From Arthrobacter sp. Leaf337 (lineage in GTDB: Bacteria; Actinomycetota; Actinomycetes; Actinomycetales; Micrococcaceae): DNA of 64,000 nucleotides. The stretch covers positions 319,212 to 383,211 of the forward strand of contig NZ_LMPC01000029.1 in the NCBI RefSeq assembly GCF_001423745.1, in the 5' to 3' direction. Below the pieces are notes generated by a model. The model saw only the letters and a list, made by a program, of their open reading frames with translations, did not search any database and had not been told where the DNA came from. Of the stretch, positions 25,097 to 34,457 are shown piece by piece. How positions within the stretch are numbered: position 1 is the first letter of the stretch; every line of letters starts with the position of its first letter. A program made the translations under genes and the position numbers.

Positions 25097-26335
25097 CTAC
25101 GACAGTAGGTCCAGCACAGCTGCATCTATTGCCGCCGGTGAGAGTACACGGTCCGCGACCACCTGAGTGGCTCCGGCAATTGTGGCTTGGTGATGCAGAA
25201 GCGAGTGGTTGATTTGCAGCTGGGACGTCACCGGCGGCAGAGCCCGCTGGTAAACAACTTCCCGGACCCCGGCAAGGACATCCGCCGACTCCCCCAGGCT
25301 ACCGCCGAGAACGATGACCGAGGGGTTCAGCAAGCTGACGGCCGTTGCCAGGACGTCTCCTATTTCACGGCCCCCTTGATGCAGCGCGGATATGACTTCG
25401 GGCTGACCGTCAGCTGCCAGACGCAAAAGATCTTCACCCGTTCGGGCATCCACGCCGTGCTGGCGAACTTTCCGGACCAGTGCCGGCACTGAAGAAATCA
25501 TGTCCAAGCAGCCATAGTTCCCGCAGGGGCACGCAAGGTCGCCACCGTTGGACGCGCGAACGTGCCCCAAGCCACCCGTCGCCCCATTGGCGCCAGGCTG
25601 CAATCTACCGCCGCTGATAATCGCAGAGCCAATACTCGAATCGACGTTCACGAACATGAAGTTGCCGTGACCGGACCAATGGGCTGTGTGCTCCCCCCGC
25701 GCCATCAGATTGACGACGCTATCGACGACAACGGGCACTTGGAGTGACCGTTGAATGAAGCTCTCGAAGTCGAATCCATGCCAGCCGGGCCTGAGTTGAG
25801 ACCCCGCGTGGTTGTCGGTGCGGTGGCTTGGACCGGACAGCCCGATCCCAACGCCCGCAAGCATTTCGCCCCCGCAGCCGGCAGTTCCCAGAAGTTGCCT
25901 GCCCACGGCAATGGCCCGGCCCAAGGTTGCCGGCGGCTCTTGTGCTTGCAGACGCTGGCACTGTTGGTCCGCAAGTACCTTCCCCGACAGGTCTGTCACC
26001 GTAACCAGGATCTGGCTGACGGCCATCTCAATGACGAGTACTGCGCGTGCAGACGGGTCAAACGCAACTGTCGCCGGAGGCCGCCCTCCGCTGGACGCCG
26101 TCCCCCCACCATCTTTGATGAGCCCCAAATGAAACAAGTCCTCGATGCGGGATTTGACCGTTGAACGCGCAAGACCCGTGTTGCGGGCCAATTCTGCGCG
26201 TGTTCTGGACCTGCCGTCCCGGAGAAGTTGAAAGAGCTGCCCAGCGCTGGAAGAGGTACCGGGCCCCCAGGCTAAGCCCGTAGGGCCCGACAACGCCATT
26301 GCCTTCGAAAATATGGAACCGGCTTGGGACTCCAT
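25097..26335 (-). CDS. ROK family transcriptional regulator (NagC/XylR type)
   Basis: The protein starts with a winged helix (LFQLLRDGRSRTRAELARNTGLARSTVKSRIEDL) followed by a ROK sugar-kinase-like domain: LAGVGIGLSGPS, VVVDSVVNLMARGEH, the phosphate-loop region, GHVRASNGGDLACPCGNYGCLD (zinc-binding CxCGxxGCxD) and VIVLGGSLGE. ROK regulators sense sugars or sugar phosphates. The frame is open to 26554, overlapping the GMC gene, but the ATG at 26335 begins just before the DNA-binding domain. It is the last of three same-strand genes (MFS, GMC, ROK), suggesting control of glycoside oxidation. It is convergent with the UbiB gene. Confidence 0.85.
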   Translation of the reverse strand: MESQAGSIFSKAMALSGPTGLAWGPGTSSSAGQLFQLLRDGRSRTRAELARNTGLARSTVKSRIEDLFHLGLIKDGGGTASSGGRPPATVAFDPSARAVLVIEMAVSQILVTVTDLSGKVLADQQCQRLQAQEPPATLGRAIAVGRQLLGTAGCGGEMLAGVGIGLSGPSHRTDNHAGSQLRPGWHGFDFESFIQRSLQVPVVVDSVVNLMARGEHTAHWSGHGNFMFVNVDSSIGSAIISGGRLQPGANGATGGLGHVRASNGGDLACPCGNYGCLDMISSVPALVRKVRQHGVDARTGEDLLRLAADGQPEVISALHQGGREIGDVLATAVSLLNPSVIVLGGSLGESADVLAGVREVVYQRALPPVTSQLQINHSLLHHQATIAGATQVVADRVLSPAAIDAAVLDLLS

Positions 26336-26388
26336 GGGCAAGGTCCCGTTCGATTGCTCCCGTGACACGTTATGGCCCGCGCGGTAGT

Positions 26389-27978
26389 TCAGCCGGCAGC
26401 GGACTCGGCCGCGAGACTGATCTCCTCGGCCATTTTTCGGGCGCCACGCACTGCGATGGCTACGCTCATCAGCGTCGGGTTCATCGCCGTAGCCGTCGGA
26501 ATCAAAGCATTGCCGCCCACCACCAGGTTGTTGTACCCCCACACCCGAGACCACGGATCCGCCACCGAGGTGCCGTCGTCGGTGTCGCCCATGCGCATTG
26601 TGCCCTGGTAGTGCAGGCTGGAGCCGTTCGGCATGAGGCGCGGCTCGGCGACGAAGACGCCGAGAGCTTTCCCGGCACGGCGGAGCCGCTCCGTGGCTTG
26701 AGCGATCTCCGCGTCTTCCCTCTCGGTGAGCGTGTACTCAATGGTCATGTTTGGGAATCCCCGGTAGTCCGTCTCGTTGTCGTCAAAGGTGACGGCATCC
26801 TCGTAGCGGGGGTGCTTTCGCGTCCCGTAGCCCATGTTGACGTAGCCCCAGCGGTTCTCGGAGTACGGGGTTCCCGGCTCCATCGGGAATGGCGTTGTCT
26901 CGGTGTACATCACCTGCACGGAGAAAGGGTGCTCCGGCTCGGAGAACGGAATGCGGTTCACGGCAGCGACGGGATCTGCGGGGTTCTGTGCACGCCGGGC
27001 CAGTTCGGCCTTGAGGTCCTCTTCGGTGGCGTGCCGCCCCATCTTTTCGGCGTCCAGGGCCACCGTGGAGATAACCACGGGATGCTCAGTCAAGTAGTGC
27101 CCGAGCGCCTTCGGCCGAACACCCGATGCCCACAGGAGCTGGGGGGAACGGAAGGCGTCCGCCGCCACGACAACGACGTCAGCTGCCACGAACGACACCT
27201 CCCCCGTGCGGAGGTCCTGGACGGTGACTCCGGTGACCCGCCGTCCGTCCAGTTCCACGCGACGGACCAGGGTGAGGTCACGGAGCTCGAACTGCTTCGA
27301 GAGCGGGCTGCCCTGATCGATCAGCGGGCCGAGGACGACGTCGGCCCCCGCCCAGCGCACTGAGCCGTCCGGCTGCGGATCGCCGGCCACTGGCAGCGTG
27401 CCAACGCCGTAGCCGTCCGGCAGTTCCGCGCCGAACTCTTCATCAAGGAGGGACCTAATGGCTTCACCCACCGCGGAATCAGCGAACGCTGCACTGTGAA
27501 CGTGCAGCAACTGCTTGGCCTCCTCGATGAGCGCATCCCACTCGTTGCCTGCAATGAACGGGATTTTCTCGCTGAAGGCGGGCGACGGCGTCGCGCAGGT
27601 CCAGTGCGCCCCTTGGCCGCCAACGTTGGTGGCCGCCGCCGCTGCGGGGAAACTTGGCGCGTGGGCTGAGCCGGCGCCGCCGAAGTCCAGCAGGTGGGTG
27701 CCCTGGCGTGCGGTGAACATTCCCTCGGTGACGGTCCCGGCAGGGATACCGAGCGACTCGCGGTAGGCACCGGCCTGCGGCCCCTGCGATATTTCCCTCG
27801 CGCGGGCCTTTTTCGCGGCGTCGGGAATGTTCCGGACGCTCTCACCGGGAACTTCCGTCAGCTGCGGCCCGGCTTCGAACATCACCACCCGGGCGTTCGG
27901 GACCTGCTCAAGAAGCACGCGTGCGTAGGCGGAGCCGATGGGCCCGCTGCCGACGATAACGATAGTGGAATTGGACAT
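26389..27978 (-). CDS. GMC family FAD oxidoreductase, CarA-like glycoside 3-oxidase (putative)
   Basis: The FAD-binding motif is at the N-terminus (IVIVGSGPIGSAYARVL). The C-terminal catalytic region has SLHYQGTMRMGDTDD and GGNALIPTATAMNPTLMSVAIAVRGAR, where the His and Asn pair of GMC enzymes sits. This C-terminal pattern matches the pyranose-oxidase-like branch, which includes the bacterial CarA enzymes that oxidise C3 of the sugar in C-glycosides. The ATG at 27978 has an excellent ribosome site (AAAGGAGACATC). It lies between an MFS exporter and a ROK regulator. A second copy is at 39990. The family is firm; the C-glycoside role is inferred from the neighbouring deglycosidase-like genes. 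Confidence 0.82.
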   Translation of the reverse strand: MSNSTIVIVGSGPIGSAYARVLLEQVPNARVVMFEAGPQLTEVPGESVRNIPDAAKKARAREISQGPQAGAYRESLGIPAGTVTEGMFTARQGTHLLDFGGAGSAHAPSFPAAAAATNVGGQGAHWTCATPSPAFSEKIPFIAGNEWDALIEEAKQLLHVHSAAFADSAVGEAIRSLLDEEFGAELPDGYGVGTLPVAGDPQPDGSVRWAGADVVLGPLIDQGSPLSKQFELRDLTLVRRVELDGRRVTGVTVQDLRTGEVSFVAADVVVVAADAFRSPQLLWASGVRPKALGHYLTEHPVVISTVALDAEKMGRHATEEDLKAELARRAQNPADPVAAVNRIPFSEPEHPFSVQVMYTETTPFPMEPGTPYSENRWGYVNMGYGTRKHPRYEDAVTFDDNETDYRGFPNMTIEYTLTEREDAEIAQATERLRRAGKALGVFVAEPRLMPNGSSLHYQGTMRMGDTDDGTSVADPWSRVWGYNNLVVGGNALIPTATAMNPTLMSVAIAVRGARKMAEEISLAAESAAG

Positions 27979-27994
27979 GATGTCTCCTTTGAAA

Positions 27995-29491
27995 TCAGGC
28001 CGAAAGGGATTCGGAAGTTGTGTGGGAAGCGGGAACGGGCTCATCGGAGAGCCAGCCATGGGGAAGCAGGACCGCCGCGATGATTCCTACGGCATAAGTG
28101 ATTGCCAGGGCGATGAAGATGGGAATGAAGACCGTGCCATAGATCTGCGCGACGCGGGCTTGGACGGCCGGGTCCGCCGCGTGGACCAGTTGGGGGGTAA
28201 GCGTGGAGGCGTCAAGGCCCGACGGCAACAGGGCTGCGACACCGAAGCCGATCACCCCGCCAATGACCGCCGTCGCCACTGTTGATCCCACTTGCCGCAC
28301 CAGGTTGATGGTTGCCGTAATGGTGCCGGTCTGGCTGGCGGGGACAGCGCCCTGGACCACTGCGACGATCAGGCTCATAAACGCCCCGGTGCCCATGCCA
28401 ACCACACTCATTGCAATCATGGGCACCCACAACGGCAGCCCGACGGGCAGCACGGCCATCGCAAAGAGCCCTGCCGCTCCCAGCGAAGTACCCAGGATCG
28501 GGAAGATCCGGTAGCGCCCTGTCCGGCTGGCCAGCCATCCGGTGAGCAGGTTACTGATCAGCATGCCGAACACTGTGGCGATGGGGACAAGCCCGGACAC
28601 GGTGGCGGTGGCTTGGTATGCCATTTGGAAGTACGTGGGCAGGTACGCAGTGATGGAGAAGAGCCCGACGCCGATAATCGCCGACAGCGCGGTGCCTGCG
28701 GCTATGGTGCGGTTGGCAAAGAAGTGGAACGGCACGATGGGCTCGGGAGCACGCCGCTCTACTAGGAAGAAAACGGTAAAGCCCACGATGCTGAGTGCGA
28801 GCGCGACAGCGGCAGCGGGACCCGCGGTCCGTTCGGTTGCCCAGGAAACGGCGAGCACGAGCGCAACGAGTGCGGTGGTGAAAACAGCTGCGCCGGCGAC
28901 ATCGAAGTGGCGTGGAGTGGGACCCGGTTCCAGGTGTGGAACCGCGATCAGCGCAAGGACCAGGGCTGCCGCGCCCACGGGGATGTTGATCCAGAAGACC
29001 CACTGCCAGCCCCAGTAGTCGGTGATGGCGCCGCCGAGCACGGGGCCAATAAGGATCGCGATGGGGAAAGCAGCGCCAATGATCGCCATGTAGCGCGGCC
29101 GTTCCCGCTGCGTGGTGACCTGGGCAATGATGGTCTGGGACATCAGCTGCAGGCCTGCGGAGCTCATCCCCTGCAGGACGCGGGCGGCGATGAGCCAGGT
29201 CATGTCGTGGGCGAATCCGCAGGCAAGGGAAGCGGCCAGAAACATGACCAGTGAACCGAGGAAGATCCTGCGAGCCCCCAGCACATCGCCCAGTTTGCCG
29301 AGCACCGGCAGCAGCACTGTGCTTGCGAGGGTGTAGCCCACAACGACCCAGCTCATCAGCTGCAGCGCGCCCAGCTCGCCGGCAATGGTGGCCAGGGAAG
29401 TGGACACCACCGTGTGGTCCAGGGCTCCGAGGAAGGAGACCGAGAGCAGGGAGGTAACAAGGAGACGTAGTCTCAAAGGTGAAAGTGGCAT
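27995..29491 (-). CDS. MFS transporter, DHA2 (EmrB/QacA) type, 14 helices
   Basis: The 498-residue protein has about 14 hydrophobic segments and DHA2 motifs: LDHTVVSTSLATIAGELG in helix 1, LGKLGDVLGARR in the first cytoplasmic loop, and the motif C region AILIGPVLGGAITDYWGWQWVFWINIPVG. Members export drugs or metabolites by proton antiport. It is 17 bp upstream of the GMC oxidase gene, so it may export a toxic aglycone or import a glycoside. Its upstream gap (29492-29653) is AT-richer, as expected of a promoter. Confidence 0.87.
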   Translation of the reverse strand: MPLSPLRLRLLVTSLLSVSFLGALDHTVVSTSLATIAGELGALQLMSWVVVGYTLASTVLLPVLGKLGDVLGARRIFLGSLVMFLAASLACGFAHDMTWLIAARVLQGMSSAGLQLMSQTIIAQVTTQRERPRYMAIIGAAFPIAILIGPVLGGAITDYWGWQWVFWINIPVGAAALVLALIAVPHLEPGPTPRHFDVAGAAVFTTALVALVLAVSWATERTAGPAAAVALALSIVGFTVFFLVERRAPEPIVPFHFFANRTIAAGTALSAIIGVGLFSITAYLPTYFQMAYQATATVSGLVPIATVFGMLISNLLTGWLASRTGRYRIFPILGTSLGAAGLFAMAVLPVGLPLWVPMIAMSVVGMGTGAFMSLIVAVVQGAVPASQTGTITATINLVRQVGSTVATAVIGGVIGFGVAALLPSGLDASTLTPQLVHAADPAVQARVAQIYGTVFIPIFIALAITYAVGIIAAVLLPHGWLSDEPVPASHTTSESLSA

Positions 29492-29653
29492 AGTGATCTA
29501 CCCGAACGATCGGGCCGTCGACGCGACGTGTTGTGCCTCCGCCGCACCATCACGGCGGAGAACGGGTCCGGAAGGAACCCCGGCGCCACCACCCATGTTA
29601 CTTCACTTTCGTCAGAAAACAACAAAAGAACGCCGGAATTAGACTCAAAGAAC

Positions 29654-30451
29654 TTACGGAGCACCCAGGGCCCACGTGAGGGCCATGTCCTCCAGCAGCC
29701 CCTCCAGATCGGTAGCCGCCACGCCTGAGGCATAGGCGTTAAATGCCCGGCGAAGCGCCAGGCGGGCTGATGACTCATGGTGATCAGGAGCCCTCAACGT
29801 TCCATCCTCGGTTGACGTCTCCAGTCGTATCAGTCCGGCAGGCTGGTCCACAGTTACTTCCGTCCTCACCTCACCAAGGGCCATCACCTGGAGCAGGCCT
29901 CCGGCTCGAAGACCCCCCACCACCGTCGCCGCAAGAGTGGCGGGAACTGTCCCGCCGGAGGCGCCCTCCCAGTCCAGGAGCGCCATCCTGCCCTGCGCCG
30001 TGGCAATATTGGACCGAAGCGCCAACTTCCTCTGGGCCAGGGACCGCTGCCAGCCAAAGCCGTCACGAATCGCGGCATCCAGGGCCGGAGCGGGTGCAGC
30101 GCACTCCACCGTGATAATCCGGGCCGGACTGCCTCGCCTTGCCCGGACCGCCTCAGCAACAACATCGGGGCGCAGGCGGGGGCGCTCAACTATCACAGGA
30201 ATGCCACCCGGCCACGGCTCGGCTTCCACTATCTCGCGCGGGAGCACGCCCGGGTCCGCAACCACTACTGCTGACGCTCCCCCGGCCCGGGCCGCCAGCA
30301 TGCCCTGCCACCAATCGCCGGATCCGGGCACCACCACCACCGCGCCACTGACGCCATCGGTCAGGGCAGCGCTGAGAGGTAGTTCGGCGACAGCAGCCAC
30401 ATAGGAAGGCAACGCAGTGACGACGCCATACCCTCGATCACCTGGACTCAT
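29654..30451 (-). CDS. Hypothetical protein coupled to a Gfo/Idh/MocA dehydrogenase
   Basis: The 265-residue protein looks soluble and alpha/beta: GAVVVVPGSGDWWQGM, GGASAVVVADPGVLP, then a long helix-rich middle and a C-terminal half with VTVDQPAGLIRLET and LRRAFNAYASG. The Rossmann-like alternation in the first 150 residues, with glycines after strands, suggests a nucleotide or sugar-binding fold, but I cannot assign a family. Its start overlaps the stop of the dehydrogenase gene (ATGA), so the two are made together and probably act together, perhaps as an oxidoreductase with an accessory subunit. Confidence 0.7.
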   Translation of the reverse strand: MSPGDRGYGVVTALPSYVAAVAELPLSAALTDGVSGAVVVVPGSGDWWQGMLAARAGGASAVVVADPGVLPREIVEAEPWPGGIPVIVERPRLRPDVVAEAVRARRGSPARIITVECAAPAPALDAAIRDGFGWQRSLAQRKLALRSNIATAQGRMALLDWEGASGGTVPATLAATVVGGLRAGGLLQVMALGEVRTEVTVDQPAGLIRLETSTEDGTLRAPDHHESSARLALRRAFNAYASGVAATDLEGLLEDMALTWALGAP

Positions 30452-31491
30452 AGGGGCACTCCTTCAAGAACTTTCGCGGCCGCAGCGTCGCCGAGGTCGA
30501 TTGCATAATGCGAGTCCGCCAACAGTTCGTCGTACTCCACCGGGGCCACGCCCTCAAGGAGCGACCCAAACAGGCGCCACTCCGTCACGTAGCCGTCTTC
30601 CAGATCCCGCGGGTACTCTGTCCAGAGCCCGTCCACGCTTCGTACGCGGGTGACGGCACTTCCGGCATGGACGAAGGCCGGCGGGAAACTAACCTCGATG
30701 CGATCGTGGGAGGTTGCGATGCCCATCCGCCAGAGGGCATCGGGTCCTTCCGCAAGCATGGTAAGCGCCAGCTGGACCAGCACGCCCCCTGACCGATAAC
30801 CCACCACGTAGCCGATGGGCGGAGCGACCCGCGCGTAGACCACTTCGTCGATGCCTGGCGCAACGTCCCTGACGGCGGGAAGATCGTGGATCGCGAGCCC
30901 TGTCAGCAACTGCCGCAGGACGCCGGCAGCCACCGCAGGATCGTCCAGGTCGGGACGTCCCCGTCGGGCGGCCATGAAAGGGCCGCCCTCCGTGACCAGC
31001 CGGTGGTACCGGTCATTCGGCGGGAGCGCCAGCGTCACGGAGATTGCCTGCACTCTGCCTTCGAGGGCCACAAGGTGGTGCTTTGCGCGCCCCCATGCCC
31101 CATCAAACAGATGGTTCGTCCCCACGAGGAGGATGGCGCCTGTGGCCCGGCACGCAGCAATGACCTCTTCGGCCTCCTCCCCACTGGTGGCCAGTGGCTT
31201 CTCGCAGAAGATGCCGCGCTTGCCGGCGGCCACGGCAGCCAGGATTTGGCGGGCATGGTCAGCAGGCGGACTGCAGACGGCCACCACATCAACCTCCGGG
31301 TCCGCGAGCAGGTCAACCTCTCCTTCCGACCAGTTGGCACCAAGGCGCTCGGCCAGAACCCGGGCGCGGCCGCTCCCGGCATCGGCAATGTGCACCACTT
31401 TGAACAGCTCCACCAGCCGCCCCAGCACCGGGAGATGAAGAGCCGCAACCCCCGGTCCGGCCCCAAGGATCCCTACGTTCCACGGCATCAT
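30448..31491 (-). CDS. Gfo/Idh/MocA family sugar oxidoreductase
   Basis: The NAD(P)-binding Rossmann domain starts with GILGAGPGVAALHLPVL. The family EKP motif is present (IFCEKPLATSGEEAEEVI), with the loop GTNHLFDGAWGRAKH. The C-terminal alpha/beta substrate domain has an LAIHDLPAVRD segment at the usual catalytic-His position. At 347 residues it is normal length. Such enzymes oxidise or reduce sugars and keto-sugars. It is divergent from a ROK regulator and has a strong ribosome site (AGGAGGGCG). Reduction of a 3-keto sugar from glycoside cleavage is a reasonable role. Confidence 0.82.
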   Translation of the reverse strand: MMPWNVGILGAGPGVAALHLPVLGRLVELFKVVHIADAGSGRARVLAERLGANWSEGEVDLLADPEVDVVAVCSPPADHARQILAAVAAGKRGIFCEKPLATSGEEAEEVIAACRATGAILLVGTNHLFDGAWGRAKHHLVALEGRVQAISVTLALPPNDRYHRLVTEGGPFMAARRGRPDLDDPAVAAGVLRQLLTGLAIHDLPAVRDVAPGIDEVVYARVAPPIGYVVGYRSGGVLVQLALTMLAEGPDALWRMGIATSHDRIEVSFPPAFVHAGSAVTRVRSVDGLWTEYPRDLEDGYVTEWRLFGSLLEGVAPVEYDELLADSHYAIDLGDAAAAKVLEGVPL

Positions 31492-31500
31492 CGCCCTCCT

Positions 31501-31533
31501 TCTCTTATGTGCTTATTATTCATAAGTAAGAGA
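31501..31533. promoter_or_regulatory. Inverted repeat operator between Gfo and ROK genes
   Basis: CTTATG (31504-31509) is mirrored by CATAAG (31521-31526), with an additional TCTCTTA (31501-31507) and TAAGAGA (31527-31533) pair around it. The site lies in the shared promoter region of the divergent dehydrogenase and ROK genes. The half-site CTTATGTGCTT is repeated at 45673-45683 (reverse strand) before the ABC importer. Confidence 0.6.
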
Positions 31534-31596
31534 GGTTCTGGCTATAGTCGCGCCGCGCCGCACCTTAGTCGGCCACAATGTGTGAGAATTGTGAGC

Positions 31597-32859
31597 ATGA
31601 CGACAGACTCCACACTCCGCTTTGGGGCACAAACGGATGAAGTGACGAGCCTTTTGCGGATCGTAAACCTGGTACGCACAGGCGAAGCAACCACCCGCCC
31701 GGAAATCGGCAAGGTCACCGGCCTGGGCAGGGGCGTCGTCAGTCAACGTGTGGATCAGGCCATTCAGATTGGCTTCCTCGCGGACGGCGAGTTCGGCGCC
31801 TCGTCCGGCGGCCGCGCTCCACGGACCCTGCGATTCCGGGCAGAGCAGGGACGAATCGTGATATGCGCCCTCGGTGCGGCCCACATGCGGGTGGGCATAA
31901 CTGCGCTCGACGGCGACATCCTGGAACACACGCACCGCCCCTGGGATATCGCGGAGGGTCCGGAGAAGACCATCGACGCAGCCTTGTCCCTGGTCGACGA
32001 TTTGCTCAAGAAGGACCCCAAGGTGCCCGTGTGGGGTGTGGTGGTGGGGCTGCCCGGCCCCGTGGACTTCGCTACGGGGCGGCCCGTGGCGCCACCGATC
32101 ATGCCGGGGTGGAACGGCTACGACGTCCGCACCCCCTTTGAAGACCGCTTCAATGCACCTGTATGGGTGGACAACGATTCCAACCTCCTTGCCCTCGGGG
32201 AACGCGCCCGGCGGCGCGACACCCTGGCGGACCTCATTTACTGCAAAATCGGCTCGGGCATCGGAGCCGGCCTGCTGTCCAAAGGCAGGATTCACCGGGG
32301 CGCAAACGGGGCCGCCGGCGACATTGGCCATGTCCGCGTTTCCGATTCGGATGCACAGTGCCGGTGCGGCAAGATCGGCTGCCTGGAAGCGGTTGCCGGC
32401 GGCTGGGCACTGGTCCGGGACGCAGAAGAGGCCATCAAGGAAGGGGCCAATACCTCCCTTGCCGCGCTGGCGAAGAAGGGGGCGCTGACACTTGAGGCGA
32501 TCACCCTCGCAGCCCAAGCGGGAGACTCCCTTGCCATCACTCTCGTCCAAAAGTCGGCCCACGTAGCAGGCGAAACCATTTCGGCCCTCGTGAACATGTT
32601 CAACCCCGGCGTCATTGTCATCGGCGGCGCCATGGGCTCCGCCGGCGAGGTGTTCCTGGCCGAGGTGCGCCAACGCGTCTACGAATTGTCACTGCCGCTC
32701 GCCACTCGGGACCTCACCATCACCCTTTCCGTCAACGATGAGCGCGAACCCTTGCGCGGCGGCGCCGAGCTGGCCCGCGAGCAGCTATTCGACGTCACCT
32801 TCCCCCGCTGGTTTGCAGAGGGCCGGCCGTCACCTGAACGGGCAACTGTTCCGGCATAG
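31597..32859 (+). CDS. ROK family transcriptional regulator
   Basis: The N-terminal winged helix (VTSLLRIVNLVRTGEATTRPEIG, VVSQRVDQAIQIGFL) is followed by a complete ROK domain: VVVGLPGPVDFATG, VWVDNDSNLLALGE, GANGAAGDIGHVRVSDSD, the zinc motif CRCGKIGCLE, and VIVIGGAMGSAG. The ATG at 31597 is preferred; a long open frame upstream runs antisense through the dehydrogenase gene. The length (420 residues) is typical. It is divergent from the Gfo gene and lies next to a dyad, so it probably controls that gene and perhaps the deglycosidase genes to the right. Confidence 0.87.
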   Translation: MTTDSTLRFGAQTDEVTSLLRIVNLVRTGEATTRPEIGKVTGLGRGVVSQRVDQAIQIGFLADGEFGASSGGRAPRTLRFRAEQGRIVICALGAAHMRVGITALDGDILEHTHRPWDIAEGPEKTIDAALSLVDDLLKKDPKVPVWGVVVGLPGPVDFATGRPVAPPIMPGWNGYDVRTPFEDRFNAPVWVDNDSNLLALGERARRRDTLADLIYCKIGSGIGAGLLSKGRIHRGANGAAGDIGHVRVSDSDAQCRCGKIGCLEAVAGGWALVRDAEEAIKEGANTSLAALAKKGALTLEAITLAAQAGDSLAITLVQKSAHVAGETISALVNMFNPGVIVIGGAMGSAGEVFLAEVRQRVYELSLPLATRDLTITLSVNDEREPLRGGAELAREQLFDVTFPRWFAEGRPSPERATVPA

Positions 32860-32932
32860 TGTTCCACGATTGTGTGCCAGCCGGAGAGCCGGCCTCCCGG
32901 AAAAAGGAACTGTCCCGACGCGGCCTGGCAGC

Positions 32933-33358
32933 TCAGGTCACGTCGAGGGACGCGCTGGGCACCGGTGCCTGGTCGGGATCCAGCCAGGCCTCCAGGCGGA
33001 ACGGCAGGACCAACGGCGAGCCCGGGCCGGCGTGCAGGTAGGGCACCAGCAGCCGGAAGTCGACGGTAACGGCGTGCGCACCACGGTGAAGTTCGCGCCT
33101 GCCGGACAGGACCAGCCTGTCCTGCACGAACCACCAGCCGGACTCTTCCGGGAGTGCACCTGCCGGCACACGTCGCCTCCCCAGTAGCACCGTCAACTCC
33201 CCCGATGGCACCGCGACGCAGTCGACCTCCACTGCCAGGCCAGCCACGCTGGACAGAGGCATCGAGCGGATCCACGGAAGTCCCAGCCGGAGCTCAAAGC
33301 CTCCCGGCGTGGCCGTCAGCGCATCTTCGCGCAAAGCGGTTTGCAACATGGCTTCCAT
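32933..33358 (-). CDS. C-glycoside deglycosidase beta-subunit-like protein (DUF6379 type)
   Basis: The 141-residue beta-sandwich-like protein shares a pattern with four others in this window: an N-terminal strand with LPWIRSMPLSS, a short VPSGELTVLLGRR hairpin, a GWWFVQDRLVL strand, then VDFRLLVPYL. This fits the DUF6379 / C-glycoside deglycosidase beta family, which forms a complex with a TIM-barrel alpha subunit. It is divergent from a single alpha-like gene starting 60 bp away, and the gap holds an ACTTATGT-type box. It is the most divergent of the five beta-like proteins. Confidence 0.7.
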   Translation of the reverse strand: MEAMLQTALREDALTATPGGFELRLGLPWIRSMPLSSVAGLAVEVDCVAVPSGELTVLLGRRRVPAGALPEESGWWFVQDRLVLSGRRELHRGAHAVTVDFRLLVPYLHAGPGSPLVLPFRLEAWLDPDQAPVPSASLDVT

Positions 33359-33370
33359 CCTTTATCCTAA

Positions 33371-33402
33371 AAGTGACATAAGTTTGTCAATAACAAGCAT
33401 AA
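33371..33402. promoter_or_regulatory. Candidate shared operator (ACATAAGT box)
   Basis: GACATAAGTTTGTC at 33375-33388 lies in the 60-bp gap between the divergent beta-like and alpha-like genes and has a short GACA/TGTC dyad. The same ACATAAGT core occurs near 40019-40026, 45678-45685 and 45700-45707. Confidence 0.45.
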
Positions 33403-33418
33403 AGGGGAAAGCACCCAA

Positions 33419-34432
33419 ATGGCCCCCGAAATTCCTCCCTACTGGACCCTCTGCGCCAGCTCGTTCAACTGGACTCCGGAGATCACCGCCGCCCGCCGAA
33501 CAGCCCAGGACATTGTGACTGGCATAGCGGATTCCGTCACGAAAACAATCGAGCTCGAACCTGGCCTGCTGTGGAGGTCCTTTCCCGCTCCCCAGGATGT
33601 CGAGGTGGACGAACTGCGGGATTCCCTGGCCGCAAAAGGGGGGCGTGTCAGCATCGTTGGCGCCAGCCTCGACGATTTCACCTCACCCACGGCCCGCCGC
33701 TCCCTGCAGGAGCGCCTGGACTTCCTGGTCCCCCAGCTCCACGCTGCCCAGCGGGTGGGAGCCGACGGGATCCGCCTGCCGATCGGCCAGGCCGGCAAGG
33801 AACTGCTCACATTGCTGCAACCGTTGCTGCACGAACTCGACCTAGTGCTGTACGAGGAGATCCAAGGGCAGCAGACGCCCTGGAATCCCGCCGTAGCGCC
33901 AGCCCTCGATGCGATCGCCGGGTTGGGGGACGATCACGTGCGGGTGCTCGTCGACATCAGCATGCTGATGCCCGCGCTTCCGGTGACGTACCTTGAAGAA
34001 CTGCGGCGGGGAGGAATTTCCCCGGAACTATTGGGGCGCCTTGAGAATGACTGGCGGGACCCCGCCACCCTCGACGCCGCGGTTGCCCTGCTCCGCGCAG
34101 GGAAGGTTCCGCCAGACATCCACACACTTTTTATGAACCTGCTCATCCGCTTCGGCCGCAGCGACCCCGCAGACCTGCAAGGCATTCTTCCCCTCGTGGG
34201 CGCCTTCCACCTGAAGTTCTGGGACCTGGACGACGACGGCCACCGGGTTTCGCAGCCGCTGAGCGACCTTGGCAGTCTGCTCAGCAGGGACGGTTTCACA
34301 GGTACGCTGACCAGCGAGTGGGGTGGTCACGAGTGGCTGCTGGATGACCCCACGGAGATGACGCGGCGGCACCTGGCGTTGGCGGGGTCCGCCCTGGCCG
34401 GGACAGCACAGGCCGGCCGCGCTGTGGTCTGA
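33419..34432 (+). CDS. C-glycoside deglycosidase alpha-subunit-like TIM barrel
   Basis: This 337-residue xylose-isomerase-type TIM barrel has the expected metal-ligand residues in order: Glu in LVLYEEIQG, Asp in VRVLVDISM, His in FHLKFWDLD, and Glu in TLTSEWGGHEW near the C-terminus. The HxKFxDxD and SEW motifs are shared with the alpha-like proteins at 37378, 38424 and 46823. In characterised C-glycoside deglycosidases the alpha subunit binds Mn2+ and splits the sugar-aglycone bond of a 3-keto-C-glycoside. It pairs with the divergent beta-like gene at 32933. A two-way terminator follows. Confidence 0.73.
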   Translation: MAPEIPPYWTLCASSFNWTPEITAARRTAQDIVTGIADSVTKTIELEPGLLWRSFPAPQDVEVDELRDSLAAKGGRVSIVGASLDDFTSPTARRSLQERLDFLVPQLHAAQRVGADGIRLPIGQAGKELLTLLQPLLHELDLVLYEEIQGQQTPWNPAVAPALDAIAGLGDDHVRVLVDISMLMPALPVTYLEELRRGGISPELLGRLENDWRDPATLDAAVALLRAGKVPPDIHTLFMNLLIRFGRSDPADLQGILPLVGAFHLKFWDLDDDGHRVSQPLSDLGSLLSRDGFTGTLTSEWGGHEWLLDDPTEMTRRHLALAGSALAGTAQAGRAVV

Positions 34433-34457
34433 CCTGCATACAAACGACGGCTGACAC

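Noticed and set aside
30886..31596. Upstream extension of the ROK gene
   Set aside because: It reads antisense through the Gfo/Idh/MocA gene; the ROK winged helix begins just after 31597.
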